This document shows positions 9,561 through 18,032 of a DNA stretch of 64,000 nucleotides, one piece after another (position 1 is the stretch's first letter; every line of letters starts with the position of its first letter). The translations under genes and the position numbers were made by a program. The stretch is from Streptomyces sp. NBC_00271. Lineage in GTDB: Bacteria > Actinomycetota > Actinomycetes > Streptomycetales > Streptomycetaceae. The notes beneath the pieces were generated by a model. That model saw nothing but the letters and a program-made list of their open reading frames with translations. It did not search any database and was not told the origin of the DNA. Location: NCBI RefSeq assembly GCF_036178845.1, contig NZ_CP108070.1, positions 1,054,001 through 1,118,000 of the forward strand. Direction: 5' to 3'.

Positions 9561-9607
9561 GCCCCGCACCGGCGTTTGACATTTGACACCGGCGCGGGGT
9601 GCGGGGC
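9561..9607. terminator. GC-rich hairpin after the FMN reductase gene
   Basis: GCCCCGCA (9561-9568) pairs with TGCGGGGC (9600-9607), with an inner CCGG/CCGG pair. The loop carries a direct duplication of TTTGACA. No T-run follows, as is usual in Streptomyces. Confidence 0.4.
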
Positions 9608-9655
9608 GCGGCCTGAGTCACCTGTCGACCGTTTCGGGAAAAGAGAGATCCGCCG

Positions 9656-10720
9656 ATGTCAGAACGTGCCGCCTCCCCCGCGGGTGGGCACCCGATCACG
9701 CTTGGGCTGGACACGTTCGGCGACGTGACCGACGACGCCCAGGGCCGACCGCTCTCGCACGGCGAGACGATCCGCAACCTGGTGGCGGAGGGTGTCCTCG
9801 CCGATGAGGTCGGACTCGACCACTTCGCCATCGGTGAGCACCACGTCGACTGGATGCCGCTCTCGGCGGCGGATGTGGTGCTCGGGGCGATCGCGTCGCG
9901 TACTTCGCGCATACGTCTGGGATCCGGTGTCACCGTCATCAGCTCGGACGATCCCGTTCGGGTCTACCAGCGGTACGCGACCCTCGACGCCGTGTCCGAC
10001 GGCCGTGCCGAGGTGATTCTCGGCCGGGGCTCGAGCACGGAGTCCTTCCCGCTGTTCGGCTACGACCTCGGCGACTACGACACCCTCTTCGAGGAGAAGG
10101 TCGGCCTCTTCGCCGAACTGCGCAAGGAGAAGCCCGTCTCCTGGTCCGGCAGCACCCGGCCGGCGCTGACGAACCAGCCCGTCTACCCGCACAGCGAGTC
10201 CGGAGCGATCCCCACCTGGATCGGCGTCGGCGGCAATCCTCAGTCCGTCGTCCGTGCCGCACGCTACGGATTCCCACTGATGCTCGCGATCATCAGCGGT
10301 CCGACGGCGCGGTTCGCCCCCTTCTCGCAGCTCTTCCGCCAGGCGCTGGAGAAGTTCGACCGACCCGATGTGCCGGTCGGCGTGCACAGTCCGGGGCACG
10401 TGGCCGCGACCGACAAGCAGGCGGTGGAGGAGTTCTGGCCGTACTACGAGAAGACCATGCGCATGGTGGCCCGGCAGCGAGGATTCCGCGTCCCGACATT
10501 CGAGCACTTCATGAGCGATGTCGGTCCCGGCGGCGGGCTGTTCGTCGGATCACCGGAGACCGTGGCGCAGAAGATCGCCACCACCCTCCGGGAGCTCGAC
10601 GCGAGCCGCTTCGACCTCAAGTACGGGATGAACGGTCTGCCGCACGAGACGCTCATGACCACCATCGAGCTCTTCGGCACCGAGGTGGCCCCGCGAGTGC
10701 GGAAGCTAATGGCCTCGTGA
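9656..10720 (+). CDS. LLM-class flavin-dependent monooxygenase
   Basis: 354 residues, bacterial-luciferase-like TIM barrel. Visible blocks are GLDTFGDVTDDAQGRPLSHGETIRNL, DHFAIGEHHVDW, the IRLGSGVTVISSDDPVRVYQRYATLDAVSDGRAEVILGRGS core and WIGVGGNPQSVVRAARYGFPL. This pattern is the branch with an EHH motif that probably uses FMN supplied by a separate reductase; the FMN reductase gene just upstream could be its partner (inference). GAGAGATC precedes the ATG. Substrate unknown. Confidence 0.83.
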   Translation: MSERAASPAGGHPITLGLDTFGDVTDDAQGRPLSHGETIRNLVAEGVLADEVGLDHFAIGEHHVDWMPLSAADVVLGAIASRTSRIRLGSGVTVISSDDPVRVYQRYATLDAVSDGRAEVILGRGSSTESFPLFGYDLGDYDTLFEEKVGLFAELRKEKPVSWSGSTRPALTNQPVYPHSESGAIPTWIGVGGNPQSVVRAARYGFPLMLAIISGPTARFAPFSQLFRQALEKFDRPDVPVGVHSPGHVAATDKQAVEEFWPYYEKTMRMVARQRGFRVPTFEHFMSDVGPGGGLFVGSPETVAQKIATTLRELDASRFDLKYGMNGLPHETLMTTIELFGTEVAPRVRKLMAS

Positions 10721-10796
10721 GGTGTTCCACCCTCGAGCCGACCGGCGTCGCCGTCCAAGCCGCCTGCACCCCGTGATGGCTGACACGGCTGCAGGA

Positions 10797-10912
10797 GGGT
10801 CGCGACTGTGGGAGCACGCGACCCATCGGACACGGCCGTAGCCGTGTCCGTCGGGGCGGTATCCGTGGCCCGCGCACCGAGTGCGCGACGGAGGGCCGAC
10901 GGATACCGCCCC
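10797..10912. other. Three consecutive stem-loops in an intergenic region
   Basis: Hairpin 1 pairs GGGTCGCG (10797-10804) with CGCGACCC (10817-10824). Hairpin 2 pairs CGGACACGGC (10827-10836) with GCCGTGTCCG (10841-10850) around a 4-base loop. Hairpin 3 pairs GGGGCGGTATCCGT (10853-10866) perfectly with ACGGATACCGCCCC (10899-10912) and contains an inner CGCGCAC/GTGCGCG stem. It lies 76 bases after the LLM gene. It may be a compound terminator or a structured RNA. Confidence 0.6.
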
Positions 10913-11007
10913 TTCCCGTTGCCGACGCCGCAACCTTCGCTCCCTGCCGTGCGTCCAGCTGACGCGAGCCGAATGATTCCGCGGGCGAGCCGGTAGTCGG
11001 GGGCAAT

Positions 11008-11436
11008 GTGACATCTGACGGCGGAGAGCACAGGCACGGTTTCACGGAGAGCGTGCGGCGGTTCTTCTGGCTGCCGCGGCAGGCCTCTCGTGATGCCGCC
11101 CCGGTCCGGCCCCTGGCGCGGGTCTGGTTCTTCGTGGTCGCGGCGGGGGCCGGTGCCGCCGCACTCGGCTGGGGGGACATGGTGGTGGTCGTGATGTTCG
11201 TCGGCACCGTGCAAGCCCTCCTCGACGACGTCGTCAAGGGGGTACGGCATCGCTGGCCGGCCTTCGTCGCCGCTCTGTCGGCGGGATGGTCCGCGGACAG
11301 GCTCTTCAGAGCCGTGGTATCCGCTCCCACCGATCCCGACTGGGCCGACTGGCCCGGTCTCGCGTGCGGAAGTCTGGCCGCCTTCGCGACCTTCGTGGCC
11401 ATCACGCGTCTACCGGCCGACCCCCGGCGCGCGTGA
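11008..11436 (+). CDS. Small membrane protein of unknown function
   Basis: 142 residues, GTG start. Hydrophobic segments near residues 37-52 (VWFFVVAAGAGAAALG), 55-70 (DMVVVVMFVGTVQALL) and 118-133 suggest two to three membrane passes; the N-terminus is charged. No family recognised. It lies about 95 bases after the stem-loop cluster, and the ribosome site is weak (GGGGG), so the exact start is uncertain. Confidence 0.5.
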   Translation: MTSDGGEHRHGFTESVRRFFWLPRQASRDAAPVRPLARVWFFVVAAGAGAAALGWGDMVVVVMFVGTVQALLDDVVKGVRHRWPAFVAALSAGWSADRLFRAVVSAPTDPDWADWPGLACGSLAAFATFVAITRLPADPRRA

Positions 11437-11461
11437 CGTTCAGCCGGGCGGGGGCACGGTT

Positions 11462-11924
11462 TCAGCTCACGAACTCCTCGGCCTTGTTCCAGTCGACGCC
11501 GAGTTCGGCCGTGAACCTCCGGGCCACCGGCAGGTCGGCGAGCGGGGCGATGAGGATGAGCCGCCCGTCCAGGGTGACCGAGCCGCCGCCGAGCCGGTCG
11601 CGGGCCTCCGCGTCCGCGAGCAGCGCGTCATGCAGACGGGTCCGGCTGACGCCGGGGGCCTGGAGGTTCACGGCCGACCTGGTCGACGTCGAACTCGCGT
11701 GAACGCTCGTAGGTGGCCTTCTTCAGGTCGCCGGACCAGAAGACGCCGTCCAGGAGGGCCGAGAAACCGGGCCTGGCACCGTTGGCGTGGACGAACTCGC
11801 GCACCTCGTGGTCGAAGCGCGTCAGGCGGGTGACGTTCTTCATGCGGTGATCAACGAGCCTTGGCCGACTTCGTCGCGTCACCGCCCGCGCCGCACCGCG
11901 GATCCGACCGTGGGCCCCGACCAC
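11462..11924 (-). pseudogene. Hypothetical gene apparently broken by a frameshift
   Basis: Two overlapping minus-strand frames share protein-like composition. The upstream one (ending near 11628) reads KNVTRLTRFDHEVREFVHANG, then FSALLDGVFWSGDLKKATYERSREFDVD, and then turns into Pro/Arg-rich low-complexity sequence. The other, ending at 11462, reads SVTLDGRLILIAPLADLP and VARRFTAELGVDWNKAEEFVS. The switch point is around 11640-11680, where one frame loses and the other gains sensible sequence. Neither half is a family I recognise. Alternatively these are two small independent genes. Confidence 0.4.
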
Positions 11925-11937
11925 GGCATCCGGCCAC

Positions 11938-13098
11938 CTACACCGGGTACTCCGGTGCCTGGGTGCTCGGGCACCTCACCGCGAGGGCCGCGATGTCGTC
12001 GTTGAGCCTGCCGCCGCTGTAGTGCAGCAGGTCCTGGTGAAGCCGGTCGAGCAGCTCACGGGGCGGCTTCGGGCCCTGCCGCCGCATCCAGTCCGGGAGC
12101 GGGAAGAACTCGCCGGTGCGGCCCCGGGTCTCCGTTACGCCGTCGGTGTAGAGCAGTAGCTGGTCGCCCGGGGTGAAGGCGACGGTGTCGACGCAGTACT
12201 GGTCTCCGATGAGCGCCGCGAGGTGCAGGGGCGGCGAGGGAGTGGTGGGATCCAGGACGCGGATCTTCCCACGATGCGAGAGCAACGGCGGAGGGTGCCC
12301 ACAGTTGAGAAGTCTGACGTGGCCGCCGCCGTGCGGGATCTCGGCGATGAGAGCGGTGGCGAAGCGCTCCGGCAGGTCCTGTGCCGGAAACGCGGCGCTG
12401 TGGCGGATGATGCTGATCTCCAGACGATGGATGACGCCTCTCAGGTCGGGCTCGTCGTACGCGGCCTCCCTGAAGCAGCTGATCACTGCCGAGGCCGCCC
12501 CCACCGCGGACAGGCCCTTGCCGCGTACGTCGCCGATGAGCAGCCGGACCCCGTACGGCGTGGCGGCGGCTTCATAGAAGTCGCCGCCGATCCTGGCCTG
12601 CTGTTGGGCCGCCAGATACAGCGACTCGATCTCGACGCCGTCCATGCGGTGCGGCAGAGGGCGCAGCAGTACCTTCTGGGCCGCGTCGGCGACGAGGCGG
12701 ATGTGGAAGAGCACCTCCTCCCGCTGAAGTCGGACATGGCTCGCGTAGGCGGCCGCCAGGGTGACCGCGACGATCGCCGCCGCGGTGTACTGCGTGCCCA
12801 GGTCGGCGTAGACGAAGCTGAGGCTGATCATGACCAGCAGGCAGAACGTGCCCAGCAGGATCGTAGGGAGTACGGGCCACATCGCGGCGGCGAGGGCAGG
12901 GGCGGCGGGCAGGAGTCGGCTGACGGCGATCTCCCTCGGTGTGGAGAACGCCAGGCAGGTGATGAGGAGGGTGAGGACCACCGGTGACAGCGGGGCAGCT
13001 TCCCACCAGCCACCGCCGAGGGAACGACGGCGCCGCAGCCATCCGGACATGATCACAAAACGCATCATATCGGCCGAAGTGGATATCGAGCGGGGCAC
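11938..13098 (-). CDS. Membrane-anchored PP2C/SpoIIE-type serine phosphatase
   Basis: 386 residues. The N-terminal ~130 residues hold about four membrane helices (LSPVVLTLLITCLAF, LAAAMWPVLPTILLGTFCLLVMI, TAAAIVAVTLAAAY). The C-terminal 240 residues are a SpoIIE domain: IGGDFYEAAATPYGVRLLIGDVRGKGL, LLNCGHPPPLL, GDQLLLYTDGVTETR and LNDDIAALAVR give the metal-binding aspartates. Members dephosphorylate anti-sigma-factor antagonists. No sensor domain is present beyond the membrane part. The start is uncertain: GTG at 13098 or ATGs at 13068/13065, none with a strong ribosome site. Confidence 0.82.
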   Translation of the reverse strand: MPRSISTSADMMRFVIMSGWLRRRRSLGGGWWEAAPLSPVVLTLLITCLAFSTPREIAVSRLLPAAPALAAAMWPVLPTILLGTFCLLVMISLSFVYADLGTQYTAAAIVAVTLAAAYASHVRLQREEVLFHIRLVADAAQKVLLRPLPHRMDGVEIESLYLAAQQQARIGGDFYEAAATPYGVRLLIGDVRGKGLSAVGAASAVISCFREAAYDEPDLRGVIHRLEISIIRHSAAFPAQDLPERFATALIAEIPHGGGHVRLLNCGHPPPLLSHRGKIRVLDPTTPSPPLHLAALIGDQYCVDTVAFTPGDQLLLYTDGVTETRGRTGEFFPLPDWMRRQGPKPPRELLDRLHQDLLHYSGGRLNDDIAALAVRCPSTQAPEYPV

Positions 13099-13208
13099 CG
13101 GGCGGTCAGGCCCGGCTCAGGGCCGTAGACGCACGGCGGGACGGCGGAACGGTGGCCCCGATCGTTCGCCGCGCATGAGTGTCGATCCCGATGACCGGCC
13201 TTGCTCCC

Positions 13209-13240
13209 CTTAATCGAACGGACTAGTCTGTTCGATTAAG
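13209..13240. promoter_or_regulatory. TetR operator, 32-bp near-perfect palindrome
   Basis: Arms CTTAATCGAAC (13209-13219) and GTTCGATTAAG (13230-13240) flank a core containing palindromic GACTAGTC; 15 of 16 base pairs match. It ends 14 bases before the TetR start codon and contains GGAGG-proximal sequence, so binding would block transcription of the regulator and the co-directional oxidoreductase. Confidence 0.8.
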
Positions 13241-13254
13241 GGAGGTGCCCGCAC

Positions 13255-13854
13255 ATGGCGACGCGCACGAGAAGGACGAACACGGTCGAGAAGATCTTGG
13301 ACACGGCGGCCGACCTGTTCTATGCGAACGGCCTGCGGGGCGTCGGCGTGGACCAGGTGATCGCCGCCTCAGGGGTGGCGAAATCCACCCTCTACGTCCA
13401 CTTCCGCACCAAGGACGAGCTGGTCGCGGCCTACCTGCGCAGAACCGACATATCCTGGCGCACCCAACTGGAGGCGGCCGCCGAGCGGGCGGGCGACGAC
13501 GCGGCGGACCGGATCACCGGGCTCTTCGACGCACTGACGGACGCCTTCGACCGGCACGGCTTCTTCGGCTGCCCCTTCGTCAGTGCCGCAGTCGAGACCG
13601 CGCGCGACTCCGACGCCCGGGCCATCACCGTGCAGCACGTCGAACGCCGGCACACCTGGCTGACACAGCTCAGCACCGAGGCGGGTGCCGCCGACCCCGA
13701 CTCCCTCGCCCGCCACCTCGGCCTCCTGATAGACGGCGCCCTCGCGTCCGGGCGGCTGCTCCAGGACCGCGCGGTGGTGGATCAGGCCAGATCCGCGGCC
13801 CGGCGCCTCCTCGACGACCACACCCGCCGCGACACGGCCGACGACCTCCCGTGA
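13255..13854 (+). CDS. TetR-family repressor
   Basis: 199 residues. The N-terminal helix-turn-helix is VEKILDTAADLFYANGLRG followed by VGVDQVIAASGVAKSTLYVHFRTKDELVAAYL; the rest is the all-helical ligand/dimer domain. GGGAGG precedes the ATG. The palindrome just upstream shows autoregulation, and the oxidoreductase 88 bases downstream on the same strand is the likely co-regulated gene. Confidence 0.88.
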   Translation: MATRTRRTNTVEKILDTAADLFYANGLRGVGVDQVIAASGVAKSTLYVHFRTKDELVAAYLRRTDISWRTQLEAAAERAGDDAADRITGLFDALTDAFDRHGFFGCPFVSAAVETARDSDARAITVQHVERRHTWLTQLSTEAGAADPDSLARHLGLLIDGALASGRLLQDRAVVDQARSAARRLLDDHTRRDTADDLP

Positions 13855-13942
13855 CAGGCCACCGGGCACACCCCTGACCGCGACACGCCCCACGCCTCCG
13901 GCTCCGTACTCACGCACAACTTCCAGGAAGGAAGGCAGGGCC

Positions 13943-14944
13943 ATGCGCGCAGCGATCCTCGAACAGTTCGGGGCACCCCTGGTACTCAAAGAGCTCCCCC
14001 GGCCCACCCCCGAACCGGGCGAGGTCCTGGTGAGGATCGCGGCCAGCGGAGTGAACCCGCTCGACCTCAAGATCCGGGCGGGGAAGGCCGCACACGCCCG
14101 GACCGTCCTGCCCGCCGTACTCGGCCTCGACCTCGCCGGTGTGGTCGAACAAGTCGGTACCGACGTCACCGGATTCGAAGTCGGCGACGAGGTCTACGGA
14201 CTCACCGGCGGGGTCGGCGACCTCCAAGGCTCCCTCGCCCAGTACGCGGCGGTCGACGCCCGGTTGCTGGCCGTCAAACCCGCCGCCCTGACCCTGCGCG
14301 AAGCCGCCGCACTGCCTCTGGTCTTCATCACCGCGTGGGAGGGCCTGATCGACCGCGCCCGAGTCCGTCCCGGACACAAGGTCCTCATCCACGGCGGAGC
14401 CGGCGGCATCGGACACGTGGCCATCCAGATCGCGCGTGCCCACGGCGCCGACGTCTACGCCACCACCTCCCCCGCCCACGCCGAGACGGTCGCGCGCCTC
14501 GGCGCCACGCCCATCGACCGCACCGCGATGTCCGTGGCGGAGTACGTCGGCAAACACACCGGCGGCGAGGGCTTCGACATCGTCTTCGACACCGTCGGCG
14601 GTCCCGTGCTCGACGCCTCCTTCACGGCCGTGCGCACGTACACCGGCCACGTCGTCAGCGCACTCGGCTGGGGCACCCACGCCCTCGCTCCGCTCTCCTT
14701 CCGGGGCGCCACCTACTCCGGTGTGTTCACCCTCATGCCCATGCTCACCGGCAGTCACCGCGCGCACCACGGCGAGATCATGCGCGAGGCCACCGCCCTC
14801 GCCGACGCGGGCTCCCTGAAGCCACGGCTCGACCCACGCACCTTCACCCTCGACTCCGTCGCCGACGCACACGCGGCGGTCGAACAGGGCACCGCGGCGG
14901 GCAAGGTCGTGGTGGACATTGCCCAGGCTCCCGGCGGACCGTGA
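13943..14944 (+). CDS. NADP-dependent zinc-less medium-chain oxidoreductase (quinone reductase-like)
   Basis: 333 residues. GroES-like domain (GEVLVRIAASGVNPLDLKIRAG, LGLDLAGVVEQVG) followed by a Rossmann domain with HGGAGGIGHVAIQIARAHGADVYATTS. The catalytic-zinc Cys/His pair of alcohol dehydrogenases is absent, which places it with zeta-crystallin-like quinone or enone reductases. The AAGGAAGG ribosome site is strong. Operon with the TetR gene; likely role is reduction of toxic quinones or unsaturated carbonyls. Confidence 0.85.
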   Translation: MRAAILEQFGAPLVLKELPRPTPEPGEVLVRIAASGVNPLDLKIRAGKAAHARTVLPAVLGLDLAGVVEQVGTDVTGFEVGDEVYGLTGGVGDLQGSLAQYAAVDARLLAVKPAALTLREAAALPLVFITAWEGLIDRARVRPGHKVLIHGGAGGIGHVAIQIARAHGADVYATTSPAHAETVARLGATPIDRTAMSVAEYVGKHTGGEGFDIVFDTVGGPVLDASFTAVRTYTGHVVSALGWGTHALAPLSFRGATYSGVFTLMPMLTGSHRAHHGEIMREATALADAGSLKPRLDPRTFTLDSVADAHAAVEQGTAAGKVVVDIAQAPGGP

Positions 14945-15002
14945 GTCGCGCTCCGTATTCCGCCTGTCGTGCTCCCGTACCTTCCCCGTCGAACGCTCGA
15001 CC

Positions 15003-15038
15003 ATGAGGAAAGGCATGAGGAAAGGCATGAGGAAAGGA
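15003..15038 (+). repeat. Three tandem copies of a 12-bp unit
   Basis: ATGAGGAAAGGC is repeated three times head to tail (third copy ends in A). It lies in the 339-base gene-free stretch 14945-15283 between the oxidoreductase and DoxX genes. Confidence 0.8.
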
Positions 15039-15168
15039 ATGGAGTAAGGATGGGACAGTGCGGCCGTATCGCTACACGAGAAGACGACCGGCGGCCCGAC
15101 GCGATCCTCCGACGCGAGAACTTCCTTTCCGGCCGCGTGCGGCAGCGTTGTGGCCCTCCATACCTGGC

Positions 15169-15195
15169 GTCTTGAAGGTCTTGAAGGTCTTCAAC
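15169..15195 (+). repeat. Three tandem copies of a 9-bp unit
   Basis: GTCTTGAAG occurs twice, followed by the variant GTCTTCAAC. It is in the same gene-free stretch as the 12-bp repeats; I see no convincing gene in the rest of 14945-15283. Confidence 0.7.
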
Positions 15196-15283
15196 GCGCC
15201 ATGGCGACCGGACCATCAACTCTGCGAGCTCCTCGATAGTCAGCCGGTACCGTTCCGGAGCGCGTTGCAGAGAAGAGCACCCC

Positions 15284-15835
15284 GTGAATTACATAACGCA
15301 GCGACTGCGCTCTCCCACCGCTCCGACAGTCGACACCCCCGCGCGGGCAGCGGTCTCCGCAGGTGACTGCGGTCTGCTTCTCATCAGGCTTACGTTCGGC
15401 CTGCTCATGGCAGCACACGGTGCCCAGAAGCTCTTCGGGATATTCGGTGGCGACGGCCTCACCGCTACGGGCAGGGGATTCGCCGCGCTGGGGTACCGTC
15501 CCGGAAAGGTCTACGCCGCCATAGGCGGCGGCTCCGAATTCCTGGGCGGCATCGGCTTGGCTCTGGGGCTGTTCACACCGCTGGCGGCGGCTGCCGTGAT
15601 CGGCGTGATGATCAATGCCATGGCGACCGTGAGCGGGGCGCATGGATTGTGGGACACCCAAGGCGGTGTGGAGTACAGCGTGTGTATCACCGTCACCGCA
15701 CTCGCCGTGGCGGCCATCGGCCCCGGAAAGCTGGCCGTCGACCGTATTTTCCCGTGGGGCAGAGGAGGCTGGGCCGAAGCGGCCTTCGCTCTGTTCCTGG
15801 GCGGAATAGGCGCCGCGATCGTCCTCATCCTCTAA
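15284..15835 (+). CDS. DoxX-family membrane protein
   Basis: 183 residues with four membrane helices: LLLIRLTFGLLMAAHGAQKLF (30-50), the segment FLGGIGLALGLFTPLAAAAV (about 85-105), ITVTALAVAAIGPGKL, and a C-terminal AALFLGGIGAAIVLIL-like helix. The HGxQKLFG signature after helix 1 and the FLGGIGLALGLFTP block are diagnostic. DoxX proteins partner with redox enzymes in thiol stress, which fits the surrounding oxidoreductases. GTG start. Confidence 0.87.
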   Translation: MNYITQRLRSPTAPTVDTPARAAVSAGDCGLLLIRLTFGLLMAAHGAQKLFGIFGGDGLTATGRGFAALGYRPGKVYAAIGGGSEFLGGIGLALGLFTPLAAAAVIGVMINAMATVSGAHGLWDTQGGVEYSVCITVTALAVAAIGPGKLAVDRIFPWGRGGWAEAAFALFLGGIGAAIVLIL

Positions 15836-15847
15836 CCATTGGCCAGT

Positions 15848-15880
15848 AGCCATTCGCCAGCCGCCAGCCATTCTCCAGCC
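15848..15880. repeat. 15-bp imperfect direct repeat
   Basis: AGCCATTCGCCAGCC (15848-15862) and AGCCATTCTCCAGCC (15866-15880) differ at one base. They lie between the convergent DoxX and LysR genes. Confidence 0.7.
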
Positions 15881-15903
15881 GCACCACGGAGTCGTTCCGC
15901 GGA

Positions 15904-16833
15904 TCATGCGGGAGGGCCAACCTCAGATCTCCCTGGGTCGGGAGCGGTGAGGTGGGCTTCGGCGTATCGGCGGAAGGCGGTCACGAGACGGCCGCGGTCG
16001 CCGGCGCGGGTGGCCAGCACGACGTGGCTGGGTTCGACACCCTCCAGCGGGATCGTGGTGAGGTCGGGGCGCAGGCCGTTGATGCGGGCGCCGGCCGGAA
16101 CGATGGCCACGGCCTGCCCACCCGCGATGAGTTCGATCTTGTCCTCGACGGTCCCCTCGATGAGCGGACCGTCGGGTGCCGGGCGTCCGTCGGGCCGGGG
16201 GTCGACTCGCCAGAAGGCGTTCCACATCGGGTCGAGCGTCCGGGACAGGGGTTCGTCGGCGATGTCGTCGAGGGTGACCGATTTCTTGCCGACCAGGCGA
16301 TGGTCGAGGGGCACCAGGAGCGCCCGGGGTTCGTCGTAGAGGACCGTGACGTGCAGTTCGTCGGTGGGAAACGGCAGCCGGGCCACCGCCACGTCCACCC
16401 GGTGATCGAGCAGCGCGGCCCGTGGTTCGTTCCAGGGCAGGTGGACGGAGCGCACCTCGGCGTCGGGGTGCCGCCGGCGCAACTCGCGCACCGCCGGAGT
16501 GACGATGATGTTCGCGATGTAGCCGATGGTGATCCGGGCGGGCTGGGCGGCGGCCCGGACACGTGCCGTGGCCTGGTGGGCGGAGCGCAGCAGTGCTGTG
16601 GCGAGCGGGAGGAAGACCTCTCCGGCCTCGGTGAGCCGACTGCCCTGCGGGGTGCGGTCCAGCAGTCGGGCGCCCACCAGCAGTTCGAGACGACTGATCT
16701 GCCGGCTCAGCGACGACGCGGTGAGGTGCAGGGCGGTGGCCGCGCGACCGAAGTGCCGGTGCTCGGCGACGACGGTGAAGCACCGCACCAACTTCAGGTC
16801 GAGGTCCTGGGCAGGTGGTGGCGAGTCGGACAC
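15904..16833 (-). CDS. LysR-family transcriptional regulator
   Basis: 309 residues, GTG start. The N-terminal winged helix is DLKLVRCFTVVAEHRHFGRAATALHLTASSLSRQISRLE; the remainder is the two-lobe periplasmic-binding-like effector domain (ITIGYIANIIVTPAVRELR, IELIAGGQAVAIVP). It is divergent from the F420-type oxidoreductase gene with 187 bases between, the classic LysR arrangement, so that gene is its probable target. Confidence 0.88.
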   Translation of the reverse strand: MSDSPPPAQDLDLKLVRCFTVVAEHRHFGRAATALHLTASSLSRQISRLELLVGARLLDRTPQGSRLTEAGEVFLPLATALLRSAHQATARVRAAAQPARITIGYIANIIVTPAVRELRRRHPDAEVRSVHLPWNEPRAALLDHRVDVAVARLPFPTDELHVTVLYDEPRALLVPLDHRLVGKKSVTLDDIADEPLSRTLDPMWNAFWRVDPRPDGRPAPDGPLIEGTVEDKIELIAGGQAVAIVPAGARINGLRPDLTTIPLEGVEPSHVVLATRAGDRGRLVTAFRRYAEAHLTAPDPGRSEVGPPA

Positions 16834-17020
16834 CTCTGCAGCGTAGCCCCTCGCTCATCGGCGTATGCCCCAATGGCCGCCGCGAACTGCGGTGTTGCGC
16901 ACAGCGGGATGCGTATGGCGAAACATTCATTGGACCTGGAGTGCACTGGGGTCACACAGTGGAATCACCGGTCGGACACCATCGAGCGCCGTGTCCGCCG
17001 GCAATCCGAGGAGGATGTTC

Positions 17021-17959
17021 ATGGGGTCCACGGGGACCACTACCGTGATCGACGCGGCCCGCCGGGCCCTGGGGCCGGTCGGCGTGACCCTGCCGGTCTC
17101 CTTCACCACCCCCCTGTCCATCGATCTCCAGCGCGAGGCCGTTCACCGCCTGGAACGCGCCGGCTACCACGCCGTGTGGACCAACGAGGTCATCGGTGGC
17201 AAGGATGCCCTCGTCCAGCTGGCCGTGCTGCTGTCGGCAACGGAGCAGCTGGCGTTCGGCACCAGCGTCGCCAATATCTGGGCCCGGCAACCGCAGACCA
17301 TGCACGGTGCGGCGGCCGTACTCGCCCAGGCCTATCCCGGCCGGTTCGTGCTCGGCCTCGGGGTCGGCCACCCGCAGCAGGCGGCCGACGTCGGCCAGGA
17401 GTTCGGCAGCCCGCTGGCCACCATGCGCGACTACGTGGAACGGATGGCCGCCCCGACCCAGACGCCCGCGCCCGACGTCGCCGTTCCCCGGATCATCGCC
17501 GCGAACGGTCCGAAGATGCTGGCGCTGGCCGGCGAGATCGCCGACGGAGCGCTGCCCGCCGTGCAGCCTCCCGAGTTCACCGCGCAGGCCCGGCAGGTGC
17601 TCGGCCCGGACAAGCTGCTGGTCGTGGGACTGTCCGTGGTCCCCGACAGCGACCGCGACCGGGCGCGGGCGATCGCACGGGAGCGGGTGTCGGCAGGCCT
17701 CGGCCAGCCGTCGTACGCCGCAGGGCTGGCCCGGCTGCGCTATTCGGACCAGGAGATCGCCGAGGTGAGTGACCGGCTGGTGGACGCGGTCATCGGCCAC
17801 GGTGATCCGGCCGCGATCGCGGCCAAGGTGCGCGAGCACCTGGCCGCCGGCGCGGATCACGTGACGCTGCTGTCGCAGGTCGGCACCGACTTCTCGGTCG
17901 GCGTGGACCAGCTGGAGTGGCTCGCCCCGGCGCTGGTCGGCATTGACCGATCGGTGTGA
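17021..17959 (+). CDS. LLM-class F420-dependent oxidoreductase
   Basis: 312 residues. The N-terminal GPVGVTLPVSF, GYHAVWTNEVIGGKDALVQLAVLL, LAFGTSVANIWARQPQTMHGAA and GRFVLGLGVGHPQQAADVG blocks fit the actinobacterial subfamily that uses coenzyme F420. GAGGAGG lies seven bases before this ATG; an ATG six bases earlier is too close to it. Divergent from a LysR regulator. Substrate unknown; relatives reduce activated double bonds or oxidise alcohols. Confidence 0.83.
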   Translation: MGSTGTTTVIDAARRALGPVGVTLPVSFTTPLSIDLQREAVHRLERAGYHAVWTNEVIGGKDALVQLAVLLSATEQLAFGTSVANIWARQPQTMHGAAAVLAQAYPGRFVLGLGVGHPQQAADVGQEFGSPLATMRDYVERMAAPTQTPAPDVAVPRIIAANGPKMLALAGEIADGALPAVQPPEFTAQARQVLGPDKLLVVGLSVVPDSDRDRARAIARERVSAGLGQPSYAAGLARLRYSDQEIAEVSDRLVDAVIGHGDPAAIAAKVREHLAAGADHVTLLSQVGTDFSVGVDQLEWLAPALVGIDRSV

Positions 17960-18032
17960 ACCGGCGTTGTCCGGCGGCCCGGTCCCGGTGCGCCTCGGAC
18001 GTGCACCGGGGCGGCGCCGGCCGATACCGCCG

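Noticed and set aside
10797..10912. Telomere-like palindrome cluster
   Set aside because: Streptomyces telomeres have several GC-rich palindromes with small loops at the extreme DNA end, but this cluster lies within coding sequence context and lacks the typical terminal sequence.
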